Shown here one piece after another: positions 53,813-64,000 of a stretch of DNA of 64,000 bases (its first letter is position 1; each line of letters opens with the position of its first letter). The translations under genes and the position numbers were made by a program. The notes beneath the pieces were generated by a model. It was not told the DNA's origin, made no database searches, and was given only the letters and a program-made list of their open reading frames with translations. Source of the stretch: Diaporthe sp. PMI_573 (taxonomy: Eukaryota; Ascomycota; Sordariomycetes; Diaporthales; Diaporthaceae); the NCBI GenBank assembly GCA_021399435.1, contig JAJTUP010000023.1, positions 310,001-374,000 on the forward strand. The letters are read 5' to 3'.

Positions 53813-55108
53813 CTCCACAGATCATTGCCCAGGTGACTAGTCCAGGGCCAAGATGCAACATAGCTAGATCCTCCCGGACTTGGCGGCCTCGAATGATATA
53901 CTTGCATTTGTCGTTAATGATCTATCACAATGCATCGTCGGCGCGTATTTCGAAATCAAACGTTTCGGGAGAAGTCTGAAAGAACAAGATTTTCCTCGAC
54001 CCTCCGCCCCTCCAATCCCTCCTTTCTCGCCCTATTCCTGCTTTCTATAATACTCTTATCATAATTGCTATAATTTGAGACGGTCCTATTGTGGGAATAG
54101 CGATAAGTATACGCTGACTGTAAGGAATTGTTGATTTACAACTATGGTTGCCTAACTAAAGGAAAGGAAAGGGCAGCAAATGAAATGGCGTTGCTAAGGT
54201 TTTGGAGGCTACTGGGCTGATAAGATAAGCAATTAAGTGGGTTTAGTCAGTGACTAGACTTGGCGTGCCCATGGCCCTGATAGGTATACTTTTAATAAGA
54301 CATTTCTAAATTTCATCTACATATACTTATACTTACATATATATTTAAAGATTAGTTATAAATAATATATATAATTGTAAAAGAATTTAAGAAAACTTAA
54401 GATAAATTAAGTAGAAATTAATAAAATGCTAAGCTTTATCTTTATATATTTAGTAAGTAAAAAATAGACACATGTGCTAGTCTTAACACTGTAGGGGATT
54501 TGGGGGGGGGGCCGAGCCTTGTCGATAAAATTTTCAAGTACCTGCCGTCAAAGCCGCTCAAGAATCTCGCAAACCATTGCCACGATATGACGAGTCCTGA
54601 GGGTTGGTTGATTGCACATGTGTAACCATCCAACATGTGGACCCGTGAGTCCTTCCTGCACAGAATCCCTGTCAAGTGGCGTGATGGCTGGCTGGGACAA
54701 GACTCGCCTGTCGGGAAGAGGGCCGAGAGACATGTATGCTTCCGGTTGGTTGCCTGCTACAGTCATGAAGCCACCCGGCTTTCGGCGCAGCAGCAGCATC
54801 ACCCGTTTATGATCTGCACGATCCCGTGCCTGGTCCCATTGCGGCTGACGGGTCCTTTGGCACCCAGGCACCCAATCACCCTAATTTCAGCTTCCACACA
54901 CACCTCTCGTGCCAACCGCCCCCAACGGGAATCCAACAGGAAGCAGGCTAAGAGTGTCAAGGCAAATATCCAATCGAAGAGCAGTGCCCCTCCGGTTCCT
55001 GTAGTTTTCTTTGGGATCCATCCAACTTCACTTCAAAGAATTCCCTTGAAAGTGTGACTCGCAGTCCAGCAACGCCACCACGACCACAATCTGCCTCAAC
55101 CCGTGATC

Positions 55109-57233
55109 ATGTGGCCCTTTTCATCTTCGTATCCCGAGGTCTCGCCCTCGATGGTGGATGGGAAGACTTATGACTACATCGTCGTCGGAGGTGAGCCATG
55201 TCCATGGGGATCTACGCCCTGCCCCCTTCAAGCTGACTGCCAAGAGTCTGACATTCCATAGGCGGCACCGCGGGTTGTGTGCTGGCTTCGCGACTGTCTG
55301 AGGATCCAGACGTCTCGGTCCTGGTCTTGGAAAGGGGGTTTGTCAAGAACAGCCTCTTGTCTCGCAGTCCGCTCCTGAGCCAGAATTTTACCTTTGGCGA
55401 CAAGCTTCAAGTGATCGGTGACCATTTCTCCGAGCCTTCGCCAGAGGCCAATGGCTTGAAGTTCAAGCTCTGGACGGCCCAAGGCCTCGGTGGTGCGTCA
55501 CGGATCAATGGAATGGTCATGACCCAAGGACCACCTGCCGAGTACAACTCCTGGGCTCAGGACATGTCTCTTGATGACTGGGCATGGGATCGAGTCGAGC
55601 CGTTCTTTCGCAAAAGCGAGAACAATATCGGCCGGCCCCAGTCTCAGACGAGAGGCCATGAGGGTAAGCAGGCCATTCGCTTTTATTGTCGTATTTCGAT
55701 CCAGTGCCGCTAACCAGCATCCAAAATTCCAAGGTCCGATCAAGATCAGGCAGTTCAGGACATCTTTCGCCTGGGGACCATAGTAGGTCTATGTCTCCAA
55801 TCTTCCGCTCCCACGGGGTCACTAATAAGACTGACCTGCCTTTCTCTTTGCACAGCATCGAAAAAGCAGCGAAGGCCCTTGGGCTCCCTATCGTCGACGA
55901 TGTCAACGACCCCACCGCCCCGGCCATGGGCTTTTACAGGCTGGACCAAGCCGTGGATGAGCGGGCGGAGAGGAACACATCGTACCAAGCCTTCTTGAAT
56001 GAAGACATTGCCCGCAAGAGACAAAGCCGCCTGACAGTCTGCACTGGCGCCTCAGCGTCACGCTTGAAGATCGATGAAGACGCCGGCTCCGTACGTGGGG
56101 TCTTCGTCCGGCCAAGCGTCGCCGGCAAATCCAAAGGCGATATCTACGTTGAGGCGCGGCGCGAGGTCATCGTCTGCTGCGGCGCTCTCAAGACCGCGCA
56201 GCTCCTCATGCTCAGTGGCATCGGACCCCGGGATCAATTGGACGCGAACGGCATTCCTGTTGTCAAGGAGATACCCGTCGGCCGATCCCTCTCTGACCAT
56301 TTTGCCTTCCCCCTCATGCTCGAGTTGCCCAAGAAAGAGACAATGCACATGCTTCAATCCGCAATCTACGGACTCTGGCACATCTTGCTCTGGTTCTTCT
56401 TCAGGACCGGGCTGATGAGTAGCAACTGTATCCCCAACACCATCTTCGTCCGCAGTGGGGCTATCGACGACAAGACCATGGTCATACAGGAACAAGCTCC
56501 CAAATCTAACGACAACAGCCATCCACACAACAACATGGACATCTCACAGCCGCGAAATGTACCCGACATAGAGATCATGATGTTCGCAGTCCTCGGCTTC
56601 AAGAGACCCGTGCCTGGCCGTTCCTTCTTCACCATCTACCCTTGTCTAGTTCAACCACACTCGCAAGGCCGAGTCGAGCTGGCGGACTCAAACCCACTTT
56701 CTCACCCAAAAGTTACGCATCCTCTGCTACGCAGCCAAGAGGACTGGCCCGTCGCGCGCAAGGCGATCCGCTTTGGGATGCGCCTGGCCCAGGAATTCCA
56801 GAAATCAGGCTACCCGCATCCGGCCCCAATCGCCTTCGCGCCTGGCAATGAACTGGACAAGCTCGCCGAGTGGGAGCGAACGGCCGAGGACGACCAAACT
56901 GCGTCATCCGCGGCTGTCAAGCCAACTCCAAAGCCTGCAGCTTCAACGTCGTCAGCGCCTGGGAAGACGTGGGATACCGTCACGGATGACGAGATCGATA
57001 GCTACATCCGCAGCGTGGCCACCGTCAGCCTCCACCCCAGCTGCACCTGTCCCATGTCCAATGACCCGCGGTCCGGGGTCGTCGATCAGCGGCTCCGGGT
57101 TCACGGGGTGAGCAACCTGCGCATCGCGGACACCAGTGTGTTTCCGCGGATGCTGAGTACCCACACGATGTGGCCGGCGATCATGGTCAGTGAGAGGTGT
57201 GCGGACTTCATCAAGAAGGACTGGAGCAAGTGA
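55109..57233 (+). CDS. GMC family oxidoreductase (choline/alcohol dehydrogenase-like)
   Basis: Exons 55109-55190, 55262-55663, 55734-55782 and 55856-57233 give 636 residues in frame. There is no signal peptide. The FAD fold is YDYIVVGGGTAGCVLASRL, split by intron 1 and followed by VLVLERG. Signature 1 is AQGLGGASRINGMVMTQGP and signature 2 is CGALKTAQLLMLSGIGPRDQ. A hydrophobic segment (LWHILLWFFFRTGLM) is like those in fungal GMCs acting on lipophilic substrates. The catalytic residues are His in SLHPSCTCPM and His in LSTHTMWPAIM, so the active site looks complete. A Pro/Ala/Thr-rich insert precedes the last domain. It lies between a P450 and a PDR transporter, all on the plus strand, which suggests a shared oxidative pathway. 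The substrate is unknown. Confidence 0.86.
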
Positions 57234-57968
57234 TGATGTCTAGGACTAGATAGAATTACTGGAAGCATAATGCGTGTCAAAAATATGCCTAAGTGGCATG
57301 GCTTCTACCTTTCAAAGTCTAAGCGAGAGAAATCCGGGCGAGCAGGAATGGAATCGGAAAAGAAATTGAGTTAGATAGTCTTCGCTGAGTAGACTGACAT
57401 GTTGTCCATGTTAGAATAATCGCTTTGTATTCAAACCAACTAGCTACAGTTCAGGTGGGTGCGCCAGCCCCATAGGAGAAGATTTCAGAGTATTCCAACA
57501 GGCCGCAAATATTAGCTAATAAACATGTATTCACTGAGCAGCTCCTGCTGTGCGGTGCTCTGCCGTGCCTTTCTCTATGTAAACACACAGGCAGTCTGCA
57601 AAGCTTGGACGTGAACGCAAAGAGGTGGAGATTAAAATTGAGCACCGGAATGGTGCTCCATTAGAACCAGCAGTGTTTATTTACTGGTAATTTCTTCACG
57701 GCAAAGAAACTTTCCAGTCCGGGGGTCTGAAATCTGACATGCATGATAAAGAAGGTTACCCCGACCGTTGGCCCATTTCATTGACCGCGGCGGTTGCACT
57801 GCATGCCCAGGCTCTCCTGCTGCGTTGAACCACTCGTTTCTGCCCTGCAAGCAGGGGGCTAAGGCAGGCTGAGAGTACCTAGGTGGGTACCCCGGTTGAT
57901 GCTGCCGACTTTAAATCAGCAATTGGGCCAGAAATATCCAAAGGCTCTGTGGAGTCCACTTCGGACTC
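57234..57968. other. Intergenic region upstream of the PDR transporter
   Basis: About 735 bp lies between co-directional GMC and ABC genes, so it probably holds the transporter promoter. A pair of AGGTGGGTGCG/AGGTGGGTACC-like motifs occurs (57456 and 57881). No gene was recognised. Confidence 0.35.
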
Positions 57969-60900
57969 ATGTGCTCCTACCTCCATCTTGCCTTGACAAG
58001 ACTTTTGTTTGTCTCAGGACACACCACCACAGTTCCGACAGAAAGAGAGATATTCAACGCAGCTGGAATGGATAAAGACGTACTCCAAAAGGCACAAGGT
58101 GTTGTGTTCCGCCGTCTCTCCTGTCATGGATCCGGCACTGCGGCAAGACTCCAAGTCACATTTGCCTCGTATGCTCTAGCATTCCTGCAATCAATTGCCG
58201 CCCTGCTCGGGTTGAAATCACGCCCTGATCAGCGAGTCCAAATACTGCACAACCTGGACGGCCTCATCCTGCCCGGGGAGATGTTGCTGGTTCTTGGGCG
58301 ACCTGGAAGCGGATGCTCAACCTTCTTGAAGGCCCTTGGTGGGATGTCTCGCGGCTTTCACGTCGACGACAAATCCAGACTTGAATTCCACGGTCAGTGC
58401 CACTAATTGAAGTTTGCGCTCTTGATGTGTAACGCTGATGGTGACAGGCAGGAATGGAACATCGTCAAATGCACACCAAGTTCAAAGGACAATGCATCTA
58501 CGTTGCCGAGCTCGATGTGCATTTTCCTGAGCTGAGCCTGGGACAGACGCTCGACTTTGCGGCTGCCACGCAGGAGCACTCGCCTGACGATGGGGTTGGA
58601 CATCGGATCGCCTCGCGCTTTGGCCTGGCACAGGCATTGCACACCAAGATTGGCGACACCATGATTCGAGGCATCAGCGGCGGTGAGAAGCGGCGTACCA
58701 GCATCGCAGAGGCATTCATCCGAGAGGCACCTTTCCAGTGCTGGGATAACAGCACGCGTGGGCTGGATAGCCTGACCGCGCTGCGCTTTGTCAATATACT
58801 ACGCGAGTCAACTGACTCTTCGAAGTCTTCCGTCGCTATGAGTCTTTACCAGGCTTCTGACGGCATGTACAAGGTAATCTACCAAACCATCATCCCAAAC
58901 GATGTCATTCTTCGCGAGCCTCGTCATTGACCATGGATGCAGCAATTCGACAAGGTCATGCTGCTTTACGAAGGCCGCCAAATCTTCTTTGGGCCTGTGG
59001 ACGCAGCAGTATCGTATTTTGAAGCGCTTGGTTTCGTCAAGCCTCAGCGGTCGACGACGCCGGACTTTCTGACCTCTCTGAGCAATCCTGCCGAGCGCGT
59101 CATCGCGGAAGGCTTCGAAGCCCGCGTCCCAAAGTCACCTGACGACTTTGCCACTGCGTGGGATAGGAGCCGTGAAGCGAGCGCGGTCCGGGCTGAAATT
59201 GACGCATCCAGCGCGGCTGGTTCGGACGCCCGTGATCATCATTCTGACGAGATGCGTCTCGATCCCAAAAGTGCCCTGTCAGTATTCAGATATGGACTCT
59301 TTCAAGTATTAACTAGTCACAGCTGATCAGAGCTACAGGCCCAATTCGTCTATCTACCCCCTTTCCATCCACGCCCAGATCAATATCTGCGCCAAAAGGG
59401 CTCTGCAGAGGATGCGAAATAACTCCGGCCCCGTCATCTCCACCGTCATTGCCAATACCATCCTCGGGATAATCATCGGGTCTGTGTTCTATGACACTGG
59501 CGAGACCACGGACGACATACAGCCACGAGCCATCTTGCTTTTCTTTGCGCTGACTGTCAATGCCTTTGCTCCCGCAGCTGAGGCGAGTGTTCCAACGCTA
59601 CTTCCGTCATTTCATTTTAGACTTTCCTGGTTCCATGACTACAACAGGTCTAGCTAACACCCTGCAGGTCTTGCTCATGTGGGCACAGCGTCCCATCGTG
59701 GAGAAACATCACCGCTATGCTTTCTATCATCCATTCACAGAGAGATTATCCTCCATCATCTGTGACCTACCAGTCAAATTCCTCATGTCCTTTGGTATTC
59801 ATATTCCCATATACTTCTTGTCCAACTTGCACAGGACAGCCGGTGGCTTCTTCATATACTGGCTCTTTATGTTTACTAACCTTGTCACTATGTCTCTGCT
59901 CTTCCGAATGATTGGATCTATGTCGAGGTCGCGAGACCAGATTCTGGCACCTGTCTCTGCACTGGTATTACTTTGCATAATATACACAGGCTTCGTCGTA
60001 CCGCCGCCGGATATGGTTCCCTGGCTCGGTTGGTTTCGGTACATCAACCCGGTCGCCTACACTTATGAAAGCCTGATGATCAATGAGGTGTGTCCCCTAC
60101 GATTTCCAACCACTTTGTGTCTTGTCAACTGAATTGGGAAAACAGTTCCATGGTCGAATCTTCCCTTGTGCGACCACAATTCCTCAAGGCGTAGCCTATG
60201 CCAATATCAGTGTCGCCGACAGGACCTGTCCGACTGTAGGGAGCCAGGCAGGACAATCGTTTGTGCAGGGCACGGCATACATTGCGGCCAAGTATGGATA
60301 CAGCTGGAGTCATATTTGGCGGTAAGCCTCCCATTAAACTGGCATGATCCCGACTGTGCTTCTAATCAGCGTTTGTTTGTCTAGGAATTTAGGGATTGTT
60401 CTTGCCATGATGACTGCGTTTTGTGTCCTCCACCTGATCGCAGCAGAGATGGTTCCGGCACGCCCGTCACGTGGAGAGGTGTTGGTATTCAAACGTCATC
60501 GGCCGACGCACCAACCTAAGGCTCAAGACGAGGAAGCCAATGTGGTTCCGGTGTCAGCCGGAAACATCACTGATGGGATCGGCGCAGACCCTGGAGGCCA
60601 GTTCCTCCAAGAAAAGATATCCACGGCTACGATACACTGGCAAAATCTTTCTTATGGGATCAAAACTAAAGACGGCACCCGCGCAATCTTGACTGGCATC
60701 GACGGCTGGATCAAGCCTGGGACACTGACCGCCCTGATGGTGAGCAGACCTGAATCTTGTCGATGAGAAATGTGGCTGATTATCTGCCCAGGGTCCAACG
60801 GGAGCCGGGAAAACTTCGCTATTGGATGTTCTAGCTGGCCGGAACAGAGGTGGCACCGTCAGCGGTGAGGTCTACGTCAACGGATATCGTCGTGACTCAA

Positions 60901-62859
60901 CCTTTGGGAGGAGAATCGGCTACGTGCAACAGGAAGATATCCATGTCCCCACTGCGACAGTCCGTGAGGCATTGCAATTCAGCGCCCTAATGAGACAACC
61001 TCGAACGACACCGAAGGCCGAGAAACTAGAGTATGTGGAAACCGTGTTGAGGATAATGGATATGGCTCGATATGCCGATGCCATCATCGGCGTGCCGGGG
61101 GAGAGCCTCAATGTCGAGCAGCGCAAACGCCTGACGATAGCTGTCGAGGTAGTTGCCAAACCAGAGTTTCTCTTGTTCCTGGGTATGTATCAGTGGGACC
61201 TTTTGGTGCTCAACTAGGTACGGAGCTGATCCCAGTTTTTGCCAGATGAACCGACGTCCGGACTGGATAGTCAAACGGCCTGGTCCATCTGCACACTGCT
61301 TCGGCAGCTGGCAGACTATGGGCAGACTATCCTTTGCACAATACACCAGCCGTCTTCCCAGCTTTTCGCAATGTTTGACCGCCTACTCCTTCTGAATAAC
61401 AGCGGAAAGACGCTATATTTCGGTGAAGTTGGCCAGGATGCATCCACCTTGATCAACTATTTTGAGAGCAACGGTGCCCCCGAATGCCGACAAGGGGAAA
61501 ATCCCGCCGAGTGGATGTTCGAAATCACAAGAAGCATCGAGCCATCAATAGAGCGGAGTGAACCCAAGACGGAGGAGTGGTCCGAAAAATGGCAGCAAAG
61601 CCAACAAAGGCAGTCAGTCCTGCGAGAGCTGTCAGACCACCTGGCCAACCCCCCGACGCCGCGCAGAACAACGCAAGCAGCTGCCGCCGCAACACCGGCC
61701 GCCGCAAAGCCCAACAAGCACAGCACCGCGCTCCCGCTGGGGCAGCTGACGGCCGTGACGCTGCGGACGTTGCGGGATCAGTGGAGGGACCCGGTCTACC
61801 TGTACACCAAGCTGGTGCTCTGCACGGCCCTGGCCCTGGCCAACGGGATATCCTTCTACTACATCGCGCTCGACATCCAAGGACTCACCAGCCTCCTCTT
61901 CTCCATCTTCCTCATCTCGCAGGCGTTCAGCACCGTGGACCAGCTCATCATCCCGCGCCTGACCGACGGCGCGCGCGTCGTCTTCGAGGCCCGCGAGCGC
62001 CACACGCACGCCTGCTCGTGGCCGGTCTTCGTCGCCGCCGCCGTCCTGGTCGAGGCGCTGTGGCAGACGCTCGTGTCCGTCCCCATGTTTGTGGCGTGGT
62101 ACTATCCGACGGGCCTGCAGCGCAACGGGGACGCGTCGATCGGTACTGCGGAGCGCGGTGCGCTGGTCTTTGTGCTCATCTGGCTGTTTAATCTGTGGTC
62201 CGGCACGCTCTCCCAGGCGTTCGCGGTGGCCTTCTCGTATGCCGAGGTGGCGGTGCAGATGGCAACGCTTTGTTTCTGGCTGGGTCTCGTGTTCTGCGGG
62301 TACGTTCTGCATATAATTGTCCTGGCCGGCCAGCCTCCTCTTTTCCCTGCACCGACTATTACCCATTGCTGATCCGGAGAGGCTGACTCACGACGATAAC
62401 AGGATCCTCGTGACCCCCGACAACCTGCCGCGATTCTGGATCTTCATGTATCGCGTCTCCCCACTGACGTATTTCTTCGAGGGCTTGGCCGTCGCTGGCC
62501 TGGCAAATACCAACGTGACCTGCTCCCCCATCGAGATGCAACACATTCCCCTGTCGCCACAAGCAGTGTCATCAGGAAACACCTGCTTGGACTACCTGAC
62601 ACCGTTTATCCAGAGCGCAGGGGGGTACGTCGCGAACCCGGATGACAGCGGGGCTGCTGGCTGCTGGTACTGCCCGGTCGCCAGCGCAGACGCGGTGCTG
62701 ATGAGCTTTGGCATGGATGCGCGCCACGCCTGGCGTGACGTTGGTATTTTTGCTTCGTACGTCTGTTTCAATGTGTTGGCGACATTTGGTATCTACTGGC
62801 TGGTGAGAGTGCCTCGACGGCGGAAGGTATCGAGTGGAGCTGCTGGGAGGGTTGAATAA
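57969..62859 (+). CDS. Pleiotropic drug resistance (PDR/ABCG) transporter
   Basis: Ten exons are inferred: 57969-58392, 58452-58873, 58943-59277, 59339-59582, 59668-60087, 60146-60321, 60385-60739, 60792-61182, 61246-62299 and 62403-62859, giving about 1425 residues (1392 if translation starts at ATG 58068). The layout is NBD-TMD-NBD-TMD. NBD1 has Walker [10 protein letters not shown], signature ISGGEKRR and the PDR-type Walker [16 protein letters not shown]2 has Walker [10 protein letters not shown], the degenerate signature LNVEQRKRL and a full Walker [13 protein letters not shown]. Each NBD is followed by a hydrophobic domain. Intron 4 (59583-59667) uses a GC donor. The N-terminus is short for the family, so an upstream exon may be missing. 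Likely a plasma-membrane efflux pump for a hydrophobic compound, perhaps the product of the adjacent oxidases. Confidence 0.85.
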
Positions 62860-63656
62860 GGGCACTGAAACCAGCAGAATAAGCAACAAGTTTGATAGAA
62901 CATGCTTGTGTGATATTCTTATGTCGTCCTGCCTTTTTATGGATGCCACTCTCCCACCATACCCTGCTGTGGTGGGTTCCAAGGTTGCAGAGAGGGTCAC
63001 TATGGCCTTCATTTACCCATTTGAACATTTCTTCTGCAAAATCGACTATCAATGCGTTTACAAAACAGTCATACCTTCTCTTCAAAACTATCAATTAGCT
63101 ATTTGGTACCTTTTTAAGGTAAATAGACTTGTAGAGCAAATAATTCAAGAGCTATTCAGACTTAATAATATAGCTCAAATTAACCATCAGATTGAGAGGA
63201 ACATCATAGTGATACCTGGGTAGTTTCGGAACATAAAAGTCAACCGTGCAGTAGCTAAACAGTAATAAGTAGCGACTTGCAATGGGATCATATACCAAAG
63301 CACGGTATGGCAAACGCAGCTGACTAATGGCGCCTCGGAGCAAGAGCAAGTTGCGCTTCGCCCAACCAGTTGACAGCTTGTTGCACACTTGAGCATCAGC
63401 TATGAGTCAGAACACCACGGGCAGATACAAGAAAGAATAACATCCCTTGGCTCGTATCATCCTTCCGAGGTCTCGATGCTGCTTTTCAAGACCAATACTA
63501 GGCAGTAGGATTTTGGCGACCCAGCCGGATCCAGACTCGCACCAAAGATCCTAACCCCCTGGTCACGGAATCCCTCAATTGTAGTTGTGTAATCTTGACC
63601 TCACATCGGACATAAGCATACAGTTGATACAAGCCAACTTGTTCTTCTGAGCTCAA
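62860..63656. other. Intergenic region upstream of the GNAT-like gene
   Basis: About 800 bp lies between the transporter stop and the last gene. It has an A/T-rich middle (63050-63230), short open frames, and no recognisable element. Confidence 0.35.
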
Positions 63657-64000
63657 ATGGCAGACACAAAACCGAGGATCGATCTCATACCCTGGGATTT
63701 CAACTCCGAGGAGCACCAACAACGCATGTACCTGCAACGGCTTGCGTGTGGGTGGAGGAGCGACGAGATCCAGCGATGGGTTGAGCTCGGAAAGGCTGGT
63801 CAAAAGACTCTCTACTGGATTGTGAGTAGTGCTGATAATTTGCGGAAGGCCGCAGGCCGGGGTTCTCTTGCTGAATACGAATCGACAGGTGCTGGCCGAA
63901 GACCTCTCAGACCGAGAGGCGCTCAGCTCCCAGCACATTGCTGAGTATGCACAGGTATGAAACGAGGCTTAAGACGGCCTCGGCCTTATATTCGGGCTCC
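63657..64000 (+). CDS. GNAT-family N-acetyltransferase-like protein, 5' part only
   Basis: Exons 63657-63821 and 63889-63954 (GTGAGT...GACAG intron) encode the first 77 residues; a second intron begins at 63955 and the window ends inside it. The N-terminus MADTKPRIDLIPWDFNSEEH, then QQRMYLQRLACGWRSDEIQR and QKTLYWIVLAEDLSDREAL, matches a fungal family of GNAT-type acetyltransferases as I recall it; the acetyl-CoA binding core is beyond the window. Unspliced, the frame runs to 63944 as noise. Assignment is by N-terminal resemblance only. It may mark the far edge of the accessory segment. Confidence 0.55.

Larger units (their letters stand above)
52783..55108. other. Intergenic region rich in repeats
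   Basis: About 2.3 kb lies between the P450 and the GMC gene. It contains a local 94 bp-period duplication (52910-53070), a duplicated GTGAATA...CCAGTAGAATCT segment (53458-53526 and 53731-53812), direct repeat copy 2 (53572-53727), C-rich tracts, and an A/T-rich block at 54290-54470 followed by a 10-G run. No gene was recognised. Confidence 0.5.

Noticed and set aside
61632..62366. 244-codon minus-strand open frame
   Set aside because: Antisense to exon 9 of the PDR transporter; GC-rich shadow with no recognisable motif.
1..64000. CRISPR arrays, tRNA or rRNA genes
   Set aside because: No regularly spaced direct repeats of CRISPR type were seen, as expected for a fungal nuclear sequence. 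No convincing tRNA or rRNA sequence was noticed by eye, though a covariance-model scan was not possible.

Overview
The window is nuclear DNA of a filamentous ascomycete (Pezizomycotina, most likely Sordariomycetes). Most genes carry short GT-AG introns of about 50-110 bp. The housekeeping proteins are of ascomycete type, and the accessory genes are typical of the group: a HET-domain protein, a 2EXR protein, a LysM protein, a fungal rhodopsin-like membrane protein, P450s, GMC oxidoreductases and a PDR-type ABC transporter. There are no operons. All exon coordinates were read by eye from splice signals, reading frames and family resemblance.

The first 19.6 kb is a conserved block: a partial mitochondrial helical-repeat-like protein (-), the IMP2 inner-membrane peptidase (+), an MME1/YMR166C-like mitochondrial carrier (+), YIP4/YIPF6 (-), a two-PAS-domain protein (-), the Polycomb PRC2 subunit EED (+), an RNA polymerase I factor resembling RRN11 (-), and complex I subunit NDUFA5/NUO-32 (-). 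A 4.95 kb stretch without a recognisable gene separates the PAS gene from EED.

From about 20 kb to 63 kb the character changes to accessory DNA. It holds a small tail-anchored protein, a fungal-specific membrane protein, a trypsin-like protease fused to TPR repeats, a P450 pseudogene, an unusual kinase, a secreted GxGYxYP protein and a secreted GMC oxidoreductase. After these come decayed LysM, 2EXR and HET genes, the rhodopsin-like membrane protein, and finally an intact P450, a second GMC oxidoreductase and a PDR transporter. AT-rich blocks, G/C homopolymer tracts, local tandem repeats and a 156 bp direct repeat flanking the intact P450 lie between the genes. Several genes carry frameshifts or stops. 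This mix of intact and decaying self/non-self, effector-type and metabolic genes suggests a fast-turnover island. A GNAT-like acetyltransferase, cut by the window end, closes the window.

The most interesting candidate for an undescribed system is the protease-TPR protein at 23.8-26.4 kb. It has a visible His408/Asp447/Ser536 triad followed by four 42-residue TPRs and no nucleotide-binding domain. The P450/GMC/PDR trio at 50.7-62.9 kb looks like a small oxidative-metabolism and export cluster lacking a backbone synthase in this window. EED, the reader subunit of the H3K27 methyltransferase, lies only about 4-5 kb from where the accessory DNA begins.
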